Below the pieces are notes generated by a model. It had not been told where the DNA came from, ran no database searches, and saw only the letters and a program-made list of their open reading frames with translations. From positions 1 through 23,073 of the forward strand of contig JBFKMV010000064.1 of NCBI GenBank assembly GCA_041629655.1: DNA of 23,073 nt, written 5' to 3'. The stretch is from JBFKMV01 sp041629655 (GTDB lineage: Bacteria > Acidobacteriota > Polarisedimenticolia > Polarisedimenticolales > Polarisedimenticolaceae). The translations under genes and the position numbers were made by a program. Positions 14,461 to 21,205 of this stretch are shown here, one piece after another (the first letter of the stretch is position 1; every line of letters begins with the position of its first letter).

Positions 14461-17400
14461 TCAGGAGCGCTGCCGGGCGATGCGGCAGAACAGGTTCACG
14501 AGCTTCATCTGCTCCACCGTCAGGCAGCGCGTGCGCGCCAACCCCGGATGCCCGACCACGATCGAGAGGCTCTGCGCGCGGGACAGCGCGACGTTGAGGC
14601 GGTTGGGGTTGAGCAGGAACTCCAGCCCGCGCGGCGAGCCGTGGCCCTCGCTGGCGCACATCGAGACGATCACGACGGGGGCCTCCTGGCCCTGGAACTT
14701 GTCCACCGTGCCCACGCGCACGCCGGCGGGCAGGCGCTGCCGCAGCTTGCGGACCTGGAGGTTGTAGGGGGCGACGACCAGGATCTCCCGCGGGCGCAGC
14801 GGGCCGAGCGGCTCGCCGTCGAGACCGGTGTGCTCGCGCTCGAGCAGCGCGGCCACGAGGCGCCGCACCTGCTCGACCTCCTCCGCGCTGGCCTGGGTGT
14901 TGCCCTCGTGCTCGACGGGCAGGAACGCGACGCCGGCCTCCGGGCCGCCGGGGTTGTCGCGCGCGACGACGCGCCGGTTCTCGACCCGCGGCGCCGGGGA
15001 CAGCCGCCCCTCGTAGAACGCGTCGGAGACGAAATCGCACAGCGCGGGGTGCAAGCGGTACGTGCGGTCGAGGAACAGGCCCAGCTCGGGCGGGATCGTC
15101 GGCCAGTCGCCGAGCAGGTACTCGAGCGTCGAGAGCCCGCTGTCGCCGGGGTGCGCGCCCTGGACCGGCTGCGGAAGCTGCATCTGGTCGCCGACCAGCA
15201 CCAGGTTGCGTGCGGCGCGCGACATCCCGGTCAGGTTGGCCACCGAGACCTGGCCGGCCTCGTCCACGAACAGGTAGTCGAAGCGGTCGTGGAGCTCCCC
15301 GCGGCTGAACAGCCAGGCCGTTCCGGCGATCAGCGCGCAGCGGTCGACGAGACCGGCGGCGTCACGGGCCGTCCCGACGTAGCGCGCGCCGCGGCAGCGC
15401 CGGAAGAACGGGTCGTCGGGGTCGCCGCCGGCCTTGAGGCAGGCCAGCCGGCCGTCGCGCAGCTCGGCGCATTTGCCGAGCAGGTTGACGATCGCCTTGT
15501 GACCGTTCGAGGTGATCCCGACCCGCCGCCCGCGGTCGAGCAGGTCCAGGATCACGCGCGCGGCGGTGGTGGTCTTGCCGCTGCCCGGCGGTCCCTGGAT
15601 CGAGAGCGTCGTACCGTCCATCGCGGGGACCAATCGCAACGCCGCATCGACGGGATCTTCACCGGCCCGGGCCAACGGTCCGCGGTCGTGCCCAAAGATG
15701 CGCGGGGGACGGCGGTCGAGGAAGTCGAGCAGCGCGGCCGGCAACGGGTGTTCTTCCAGCCGCCGCTGGGCGATCTCCTGGATCGAGCGCGAGATGGTGT
15801 GCGAGCGCACGTATTCGTTCGGAATCAGCGACAGGCGGTCCGGCGGCGAGCCCAGCGCGGCCAGCACGCCGCTGCGCAGGCGCAGCCTGACCCGGCCGCG
15901 GTCCAGGTCGAGCTCCTCGATCGACACCCGGACGCCGAGGTCGTGCGCGAAGTAGCATTCGCCGCCGGGCTGCAGCTTGGTGTGCTGCTCGGGATCGAAA
16001 CGATACGATAGCAGGGCGGCGCCCGGCGCCGGCGTCGGCGGATCGTCCGCCCGCCGCAGCCCGCCGAGACAGTTGAGGTCCTCGACCAGCTCCTCCTCGG
16101 TCATCGCGTGGCGCTCGAACATCGCCCACCACATCGGGCGGTCCTCGCGGCGGTGGAACTCCACGAGCTGCCCGAGCAGCGCGTCGTGCGGCGCGGCCGC
16201 GTCGGTCTCGGCGCGGCGGAGCAGCGAGACCGCCACCGCCGGTGCGGCGGGAACGTCGCCGTTGGATTCCCCGTCGTCGTCTTTGGCCGGGCCGCACCAG
16301 GCGATGCCGTGCTCGCGCTGCCGCTCGCGCAGCCACTCCGCCAGCAGCAGCGTCGACTCGCAGTCGTCGCGGTTGTAGTCGCGGATCTCGGAGAGCGTCC
16401 CGGACTCGCGCCAGTCGGGGGGCTCGTCCGCGTCCAGCCAGCGCTCGTAGTGCACCATCGAGTCGACCGCCGTGCCCACCGCACCCTGGCGCCCCTCGCG
16501 GAACAGCCGCTCCAGGTTCTTGATCGAGTAGCGCGGCTCGCCGACGCGCACGCCGTCGCGGACGATCGGGTAGAGATCGACGAACACCTCGTGCCGCAAC
16601 AAGCGGTCCAGCTCGTGCTCGCGGGTCCCGTGCCGGCCCATCAGGCGCTTGAGCGCGGTCGTCTCGTAGTGGTTGTAGTGATAGACGTGCATGCCGGGGT
16701 CGCGCCTGTGGCGCTCGAGCGTCCAGTCGATGAACTGCTCGAAGGCCTGCCGCTCCTGCTGCGCGTCGTGGGCCCACCAGTCGCGGAAGCGGCGCTCGCC
16801 CTGCTCGAGGACCATCGCACCGAACAGGTACTCCAGCGGCCGCGCGCCGAGCGGGTAGCCCTCCATGTCGAAGTACACGTCGAGCGGCGACGGCGGCGGC
16901 AGCAGCGCCAGCCCGCGCCGCGGGTCGGCGGGATCGGGGGCGGGGATCTCGAACAGCGGCCGCTCGCGGCCCGCCGAGTCGAGCTGGAGCCGGGCCTGGG
17001 CCCGCAGCCGCTCGAACACCGCGGTGTCGAGACGCGGAACGCGCCGCCGCTTCGAGCGCGCCAGGCCGGTCAAGGTGGCGATCCCGGCCGCCTCGAGCTT
17101 CTTGATCTGCGAGGAGCGGATGTTCGCGACCCGCGACAGGTGGTCGAGCTGCTCCAGCAGCTCGGCGGCCTCCGCCTCCCACTCGCGGTGCTCCTCGCCG
17201 AGCTGGGGCACCGGCCGGTTCCGGGGTCCGAACTCCGCCATCAGGCGCAGGAAATCCCGCTTCAGCTCGCGGTACAGGTAGACGTGATCGGCCAGCCGCA
17301 GCGTCGCCTGCTCCCCGGTCCCGCAGATGACGTGGATTTGCCGGGGCAGCACGCCCTGCGCCGCCTCCAGCATCTCGGCGTAGCAGCAGAGCTGCACGAT

Positions 17401-17826
17401 CCCCGCCGGCTTGGGCCGCTTGCCGAGCTTGGCCTCCAGCGGCTCGTAGTGGTAGGAGCCGAGCCGCGAGGCGCCGTCGACGCGCACCAGGAAGTCGGCG
17501 CGTCCCTCGAGGTCGTCGCGGGCGAGCTGGGCCTGGTAGATCAGCTCGGGCCCGTCGCGCATCGCGGCCAGCGTCTCGGCCCGCCGGTCGCGGCCGGGGT
17601 CGATCTCGACCACCTCGCGTCCCGCGTCGCGGAACCGCTCCAGCACGGCGGCTTCGTGCTCGCGCCCCTTGCGGAACACCAGCTCGCGCGCCTCGTCCGG
17701 CTCCTCGGCCCGGACCTCGTCCGGGTGCTCCAGCGCGAAGCGGTCCATCCACGAGGCGAAGCGCGACTCCATGAACCGGGAAAGGTCGGAGGGCGAGTAG
17801 ACGGTTCGCGCGCCGCGTTTGAACAT
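14461..17826 (-). CDS. RecB-like nuclease / DEDD exonuclease / SF1 helicase fusion (TM0106 type)
   Basis: 1121 residues with three enzyme modules. (1) About 1-195: RecB/Cas4-type nuclease with GRADFL (Asp111), EAK (Glu131, Lys133) and QLCCY (Gln145, Tyr149), all catalytic motifs intact; no Fe-S cysteine cluster is obvious. (2) About 235-290: helix-hairpin-type segment (IKKLEAAGIATLTGLA). (3) About 314-505: RNase-H-fold 3'-5' exonuclease of the TM0106 kind, with FDMEG (Asp320, Glu322), YNHYE, VDLYP and YNRDD (Tyr484, Asp488). (4) About 660-1121: SF1 Upf1/Dna2-like helicase with GPPGSGKT (745-752), FVDEAGQ (Asp855, Glu856), LVGDQMQLPQP, TVDKFQGQE and NVALSRAQ. It should unwind and degrade DNA (or RNA) ends. 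ATG 17826 has no strong Shine-Dalgarno. Biological target is not known. Confidence 0.92.
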   Translation of the reverse strand: MFKRGARTVYSPSDLSRFMESRFASWMDRFALEHPDEVRAEEPDEARELVFRKGREHEAAVLERFRDAGREVVEIDPGRDRRAETLAAMRDGPELIYQAQLARDDLEGRADFLVRVDGASRLGSYHYEPLEAKLGKRPKPAGIVQLCCYAEMLEAAQGVLPRQIHVICGTGEQATLRLADHVYLYRELKRDFLRLMAEFGPRNRPVPQLGEEHREWEAEAAELLEQLDHLSRVANIRSSQIKKLEAAGIATLTGLARSKRRRVPRLDTAVFERLRAQARLQLDSAGRERPLFEIPAPDPADPRRGLALLPPPSPLDVYFDMEGYPLGARPLEYLFGAMVLEQGERRFRDWWAHDAQQERQAFEQFIDWTLERHRRDPGMHVYHYNHYETTALKRLMGRHGTREHELDRLLRHEVFVDLYPIVRDGVRVGEPRYSIKNLERLFREGRQGAVGTAVDSMVHYERWLDADEPPDWRESGTLSEIRDYNRDDCESTLLLAEWLRERQREHGIAWCGPAKDDDGESNGDVPAAPAVAVSLLRRAETDAAAPHDALLGQLVEFHRREDRPMWWAMFERHAMTEEELVEDLNCLGGLRRADDPPTPAPGAALLSYRFDPEQHTKLQPGGECYFAHDLGVRVSIEELDLDRGRVRLRLRSGVLAALGSPPDRLSLIPNEYVRSHTISRSIQEIAQRRLEEHPLPAALLDFLDRRPPRIFGHDRGPLARAGEDPVDAALRLVPAMDGTTLSIQGPPGSGKTTTAARVILDLLDRGRRVGITSNGHKAIVNLLGKCAELRDGRLACLKAGGDPDDPFFRRCRGARYVGTARDAAGLVDRCALIAGTAWLFSRGELHDRFDYLFVDEAGQVSVANLTGMSRAARNLVLVGDQMQLPQPVQGAHPGDSGLSTLEYLLGDWPTIPPELGLFLDRTYRLHPALCDFVSDAFYEGRLSPAPRVENRRVVARDNPGGPEAGVAFLPVEHEGNTQASAEEVEQVRRLVAALLEREHTGLDGEPLGPLRPREILVVAPYNLQVRKLRQRLPAGVRVGTVDKFQGQEAPVVIVSMCASEGHGSPRGLEFLLNPNRLNVALSRAQSLSIVVGHPGLARTRCLTVEQMKLVNLFCRIARQRS

Positions 17827-17861
17827 GCTCTAATCCCGGCACCGGAGAACGGCGGGAGCCT

Positions 17862-17867
17862 ACCATA
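17862..17867 (-). promoter_or_regulatory. Candidate -10 element for the nuclease-helicase gene
   Basis: TATGGT on the minus strand in the context GGTATGGTAGG, 35 bases before the ATG at 17826. It shares 10 of 11 bases with the element upstream of the SbcD-like operon. It sits in the 67-base divergent gap shared with tspO. Confidence 0.42.
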
Positions 17868-17893
17868 CCGGCCGTTCGGAAACGGGAGGCGAG

Positions 17894-18382
17894 ATGCCAC
17901 AGCAGGGGACCGGCCGCAGCCTCGCAGTCCTGGGGGCGTCCGTCGTCGGGTGCGTGCTGGTCGGCGCACTCGGAGCCTTCGCCACGGCCTCCTCCGTCGC
18001 CACGTGGTACCCGACGCTGACCAAGCCCTCGTGGACGCCTCCCGACGCGTGGTTCGGCCCCGTGTGGACGGCGCTCTACGTGGCGATGGGCGTCGCCGCG
18101 TGGCTGGTCTGGCGCGCCCGCGAGTGGAACGAGACCCGCACGCCCCTGGTGCTGTTCGCGGTCCAGCTCGCGCTCAACGCCGCCTGGTCGTTCCTGTTCT
18201 TCGGCCTGCGGAGCCCCGGGCTGGCGCTGGTCGAGATCGTCGCGCTGTGGGTGGCGATCGTGGCCACGCTGCTCGCGTTCGGGCGCGTGTCGCGCCTGGC
18301 GGCGTGGCTGCTGACGCCCTACCTGGCCTGGGTCTCCTTCGCCATGGCGCTCAACCTGGCGATCTGGACGCTCAACCGCTGA
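17894..18382 (+). CDS. tspO: TspO/MBR family membrane protein
   Basis: 162 residues with five predicted membrane helices (about 12-32, 51-73, 84-106, 108-130 and 136-158), as in bacterial TspO, which binds tetrapyrroles and other hydrophobic ligands in the membrane. Family motifs are WYPTLTKPSWTPPDAWFGP (37-55), VWTALYVAMGVAAWLVWR, QLALNAAWSFLFFGLRSPGLAL and PYLAWVSFAMALNLAIWTLN. The Trp and Tyr residues lining the ligand pocket are kept. The start is supported by GGGAGG. It is divergent from the nuclease-helicase gene (67 bases) and convergent with the protease gene. No photosynthesis or haem gene is adjacent, so a stress or porphyrin-handling role is only inferred from the family. Confidence 0.95.
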   Translation: MPQQGTGRSLAVLGASVVGCVLVGALGAFATASSVATWYPTLTKPSWTPPDAWFGPVWTALYVAMGVAAWLVWRAREWNETRTPLVLFAVQLALNAAWSFLFFGLRSPGLALVEIVALWVAIVATLLAFGRVSRLAAWLLTPYLAWVSFAMALNLAIWTLNR

Positions 18383-18385
18383 CCG

Positions 18386-18415
18386 AAAAAAAAGCGCCCG
18401 GCCGCAGCCGGGCGC
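18386..18415 (-). terminator. Intrinsic terminator of the serine protease gene
   Basis: On the minus strand: perfect nine-base-pair stem (GCGCCCGGC / GCCGGGCGC) with a four-base loop, followed by eight Ts (plus-strand A tract 18386-18393). It lies 21 bases after the protease stop. In the plus direction there is no T tract, so it serves mainly the minus-strand gene. It is the clearest intrinsic terminator in the window. Confidence 0.9.
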
Positions 18416-18436
18416 CTCGTCGAGCCTGATCGGAGA

Positions 18437-20380
18437 CTACTTGCAGGTCTTGTTCCCGCTCGAGCCGCGGCACTTGTTGGTGCAGCAGTCGATGTCCTCC
18501 ACGCAGGATTCGCCGACCGCGGCGCACGTGCCGCCGTCGCAGTCCACGGCGCAGTTGGCGACGGTCTCGGCCCCCTCGCACACGCCGTCGCCGCAGCAGT
18601 ACGGCGCGCCGGCGCCGCCGCTACAGGTGTTGCCGTTCGCCGAGCAGCGCGAGTCGCCGCAACCCACCGGGTTGCTGCCGTCGCCGTCGCCGCAGCAGTA
18701 ACGGTTCGAGGGCTTGCCGCTCTGCAGGCCGTTACAGTCTCCGGGACAGGACAGGCAGTCCTCGCCCGCGCCGGCCTCGCAGATGTCGTTGCCGCAGGTG
18801 GCCGCGCTGCCGCTGATGCAGTCGCCGGCGCAGCCGTCGCAGTCCTCGCCGCTCTCGCACACGCCGTCGTTGTCGCAGGTCAGCGGGAAGCACACGTCGC
18901 CCGCCTCGTCGCAGCCCTGGCCGGGGCACGGATCGCTGCCGGCCACGCACGAACCGCCGGCGTCGCACGTCTCGGCGCCGTTACAGAACAACCCGTCGTC
19001 GCAGTCGGCGTTGACCGTGCAACCGGCGTTGGGGTCGAGCGTATCGATCGCGGTCGCGCCCGTGCCGGCCGGGTCGAGCCAGTCGGACAGCCGCGACGTC
19101 GAGGTACCGCCGCCGGTCCAGGAGACCGAGAGCTTGCCGTACCAGTCGGCGAGGTCGTTCCCGCACGCCGCGTAGCCGCCGTGGAGCTGCCCGATCACGC
19201 GGTGGCTTTCGTCGAACAGCGGCGAGCCCGAGGAGCCGCCCTCGGTGGTGCCCTCGTCCCAGTCGGCCACGCGCACGTGCGTGCCGTCACCGGGAACGCT
19301 GGTGCCGAGGTACGAGGTGGTGGTCGTCGGCTGGTACTCGAAGCTGATCCGCTTCTCGTCGCCCTGCGGGTGGTGGATCGCCACCGCCTCCAGCGCGTCG
19401 TTGCCCGAGTTGTCCCAGCCGGCGAAGGTGACGCCCCAGGCCGGGTCGGGGTCCTGGTCCAGCTCGAGCAGCGTGAAGTCGGACGGCGTGTAGGCCGAGC
19501 GCCAGAACGAGCCGCTCTGGTTGTCGGCCAGCGAGCCGTCCGGCGTGCCGGCGCAGATCGAGGTCTCGTAGTTCCAGTAGGCCACGACGCTGGCCGCGTT
19601 GCCCGACGTCGCGCCGCAGTGCCTGGCGGTCATGAAGTACGGCGTCTGGTCCTGGGCGGCGTTGTTGACCATGAACCCGGTGCAGAGCGTGAAGCCGCCG
19701 ATCGTGATCCGCGCCACCGACGGGATCTCGGAGCGCCAGCCGTCGCCGAGCGGGCACACCACGTCGACGTTGCACGATCCGGAATCGGTGCCGGGATCCT
19801 GCTTGGGCGCGCCGAAGCCGCGGTAGCCGGCGTTGACCGAGCCGAGGTGCAGCTCCAGCTCGTCGCGCGCGCCGGCCGGCAGGTCGACCTCGACGACCAG
19901 GTCACGGCCCAGCAGCACCGGCGTCCACAGCTCGCCGTGGGACGCGTTGTCGGCGGTCGTGTAGGGCCGGAGCCACGTGCTCATGTCGGGCGCGTAGACG
20001 TACAGCCGGCCGCCCTCGGGCATCACGAAGCGCGTGAAGCCGAGGTTCAGCGAGTGGGCGTCGGGGCTGACGACCCGCAGCCGCCACAGCGCGGTGCCCT
20101 CGCCCGTCTCCTCCCACGTCCCGTGCGTGCCGGGCGTGACCGCGACGGGGCGGGGTACCGCGAAGCGATAGGGCAGTCCGAGACGCTCGCGCTCGGCGTC
20201 CTCGGCGGCCAGCGCGTCGCGGTCGAGCCCGGGAGCGGTCAGCCGGGGCAGGGCGTCGACGGAGACCAGCTCGGCGGCGTGCTCGACGCCGGCCGGCGCG
20301 ATGGCCGGGACGGCCGCGGACACGACCGACACCGCGGCCAGCACGACGATGCTCGTGATCAGACGATGGACGATCTTCAT
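18437..20380 (-). CDS. Secreted trypsin-like (Lys-C-type) serine protease with Cys-rich tail
   Basis: 647 residues. Signal peptide about 1-23; a pro-region or beta domain (about 30-195) with WRLRVVSPDAHSLNLGFTRF and LYVYAPD, as in lysyl-endopeptidase precursors; catalytic domain about 200-440 with His254 (MTARHCG), Asp301 (SDFTLLELD) and Ser384 (GGSSGSPLF), so the chymotrypsin-fold triad is complete. The tail (about 450-647) holds some 30 cysteines in short modules such as CTVNADCDDGLFCNGAETCD, CGNDICEAGAGEDCLSCPGDC-like and CGDGVCEGAETVANC, of the kind found in myxobacterial secreted proteins and presumably disulfide-bonded. Cleavage specificity cannot be fixed; the Lys-C likeness rests on overall layout. 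The gene has its own promoter candidate (20443-20472) and terminator. The ATG has only a weak G-rich ribosome-binding site. Confidence 0.9.
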   Translation of the reverse strand: MKIVHRLITSIVVLAAVSVVSAAVPAIAPAGVEHAAELVSVDALPRLTAPGLDRDALAAEDAERERLGLPYRFAVPRPVAVTPGTHGTWEETGEGTALWRLRVVSPDAHSLNLGFTRFVMPEGGRLYVYAPDMSTWLRPYTTADNASHGELWTPVLLGRDLVVEVDLPAGARDELELHLGSVNAGYRGFGAPKQDPGTDSGSCNVDVVCPLGDGWRSEIPSVARITIGGFTLCTGFMVNNAAQDQTPYFMTARHCGATSGNAASVVAYWNYETSICAGTPDGSLADNQSGSFWRSAYTPSDFTLLELDQDPDPAWGVTFAGWDNSGNDALEAVAIHHPQGDEKRISFEYQPTTTTSYLGTSVPGDGTHVRVADWDEGTTEGGSSGSPLFDESHRVIGQLHGGYAACGNDLADWYGKLSVSWTGGGTSTSRLSDWLDPAGTGATAIDTLDPNAGCTVNADCDDGLFCNGAETCDAGGSCVAGSDPCPGQGCDEAGDVCFPLTCDNDGVCESGEDCDGCAGDCISGSAATCGNDICEAGAGEDCLSCPGDCNGLQSGKPSNRYCCGDGDGSNPVGCGDSRCSANGNTCSGGAGAPYCCGDGVCEGAETVANCAVDCDGGTCAAVGESCVEDIDCCTNKCRGSSGNKTCK

Positions 20381-20418
20381 CGGTTTCGGTACCCCCCGTT
20401 GCGTGGAGTGGAAACAAC

Positions 20419-20436
20419 CCGGCCGGAACCGGCCGG
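20419..20436. promoter_or_regulatory. Palindromic operator-like element
   Basis: CCGGCCGG, AA, CCGGCCGG: two self-complementary octamers two bases apart. It lies directly downstream of the protease -10 element, overlapping the expected transcription start. It could bind a dimeric regulator or form a hairpin in the leader. In such GC-rich DNA a chance origin is possible. Confidence 0.35.
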
Positions 20437-20442
20437 AGCGGT

Positions 20443-20472
20443 CTTATACGATGAAACCCCGCCGGAGTCCAA
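20443..20472 (-). promoter_or_regulatory. Candidate promoter of the protease gene
   Basis: On the minus strand: TTGGAC (20472-20467), 18-base spacer, TATAAG (20448-20443). Both hexamers are close to the sigma-70 consensus, which is unusual in this GC-rich window. The start codon is about 63 bases downstream of the -10. Confidence 0.6.
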
Positions 20473-20477
20473 CCCGA

Positions 20478-20505
20478 TTGACGATTCCGTAACTCCCGAT
20501 ACGTT
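20478..20505 (+). promoter_or_regulatory. Candidate promoter of the SYLF gene
   Basis: TTGACG (20478-20483), 16-base spacer, TACGTT (20500-20505). Transcription would start near 20512, leaving a leader of about 130 bases before the ATG at 20642. It lies only five bases from the -35 of the opposite protease promoter, so the two may be controlled together. The rest of the 261-base gap shows no gene. Confidence 0.5.
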
Positions 20506-20641
20506 CGTGTAGCGCCCGGCGGCGGGGGTCGCGGCGGGCCGCGCTCCGGCGCCGGAATCCCGATTGCACCCCGTAGCGCGAGGCTTCATGTTCCAGGGGA
20601 CGGAGGGCGGGCCGACCCGCGCTTCGCGGAGGGTGCGAACC

Positions 20642-21205
20642 ATGACAGGCAAACGCTGCATCATCGTCGTCGCGCTGCTGGTCCTGTTGGCCGGCGCGCC
20701 GGCGCTGGCCGAGGAGGGCGGGGACAAGCTGGCCCTCAAGCGCGCGGCGATCGACTCGATGGCGACCCAGACCGTCAAGCGGTTGCTGGCCGAGAGCGAG
20801 CGCGCCCGCGAGCTCGCCGACCACGCCGTGGCCTACGCGGTGTTCGACGCCTTCGAGGCCGCGTTCATCCTCTCCGGCGGCGGCGGCGTCGGCGTCGCGG
20901 TGGACGACCGGACCGGCGAACGGACCTACATGAAGATGGGCACGGGCGGCATCGGCCTCGGCGTCGGCGGCCACTCGTTCCAGCTGGTGTTCCTGTTCGA
21001 CAGCACCGACGCGTTCCGGCGCTTCGTGAGCAAGGGCTGGCAGGCCGACACGGCCGCCAACCTCGCCGCGGGCACCGCGGGCAAGAACACCGCGTCCACG
21101 TTCCACCAGGGCGTTGCGGTGTTCCAGCTCACGACCAAGGGGCTGATCGCCCAGGCCAACATCTCGGGCACCAAGTACTGGAAAGCGCGCAAGCTCAACC
21201 GCTAG
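20642..21205 (+). CDS. Exported SYLF-domain (Ysc84-like) lipid-binding protein
   Basis: 187 residues. A Sec signal peptide (MTGKRCIIVVALLVLLAGAPALA) is probably cleaved before EEGGDK. A SYLF domain follows: AYAVFDAFEAAFILSGGGG, GVAVDDRTGERTYMKMGTGGIGLGVGG, FQLVFLFDSTDAFRRFVSKGW, TAGKNTASTFHQGVAVFQLTTKGLIAQANISGTKYW. SYLF domains bind phosphoinositides in yeast Ysc84; the bacterial exported forms are of unknown role but are presumed to bind lipid in the periplasm. ATG 20642 is preferred to the upstream frame opening (20564) because GGAGGG lies eight bases before it and the signal peptide starts there. The TAG stop shares bases with the stop of the convergent propeller lipoprotein gene. Confidence 0.88.
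   Translation: MTGKRCIIVVALLVLLAGAPALAEEGGDKLALKRAAIDSMATQTVKRLLAESERARELADHAVAYAVFDAFEAAFILSGGGGVGVAVDDRTGERTYMKMGTGGIGLGVGGHSFQLVFLFDSTDAFRRFVSKGWQADTAANLAAGTAGKNTASTFHQGVAVFQLTTKGLIAQANISGTKYWKARKLNR

Noticed and set aside
14384..15040. Upstream extension of the secreted propeller frame
   Set aside because: The extension overlaps the helicase gene, is arginine/alanine/proline-rich, and a signal peptide begins at the ATG at 14383.
14461..17826. CRISPR Cas4 or Cas-associated helicase identity for the nuclease-helicase
   Set aside because: There is a RecB/Cas4-type nuclease fold, but no Cys cluster typical of Cas4, no repeat-spacer array and no other cas gene in the window.
16108..18429. 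Long plus-strand open frame (773 codons) opposite the nuclease-helicase gene and running through tspO
   Set aside because: The opposite strand encodes intact nuclease and helicase motifs, and the frame reads tspO in the wrong phase; composition is that of an antisense shadow.
19181..20512. Plus-strand open frame of 443 codons opposite the serine protease
   Set aside because: Shadow of the protease gene, whose catalytic triad is intact; the shadow has no signal, motif or ribosome-binding site.
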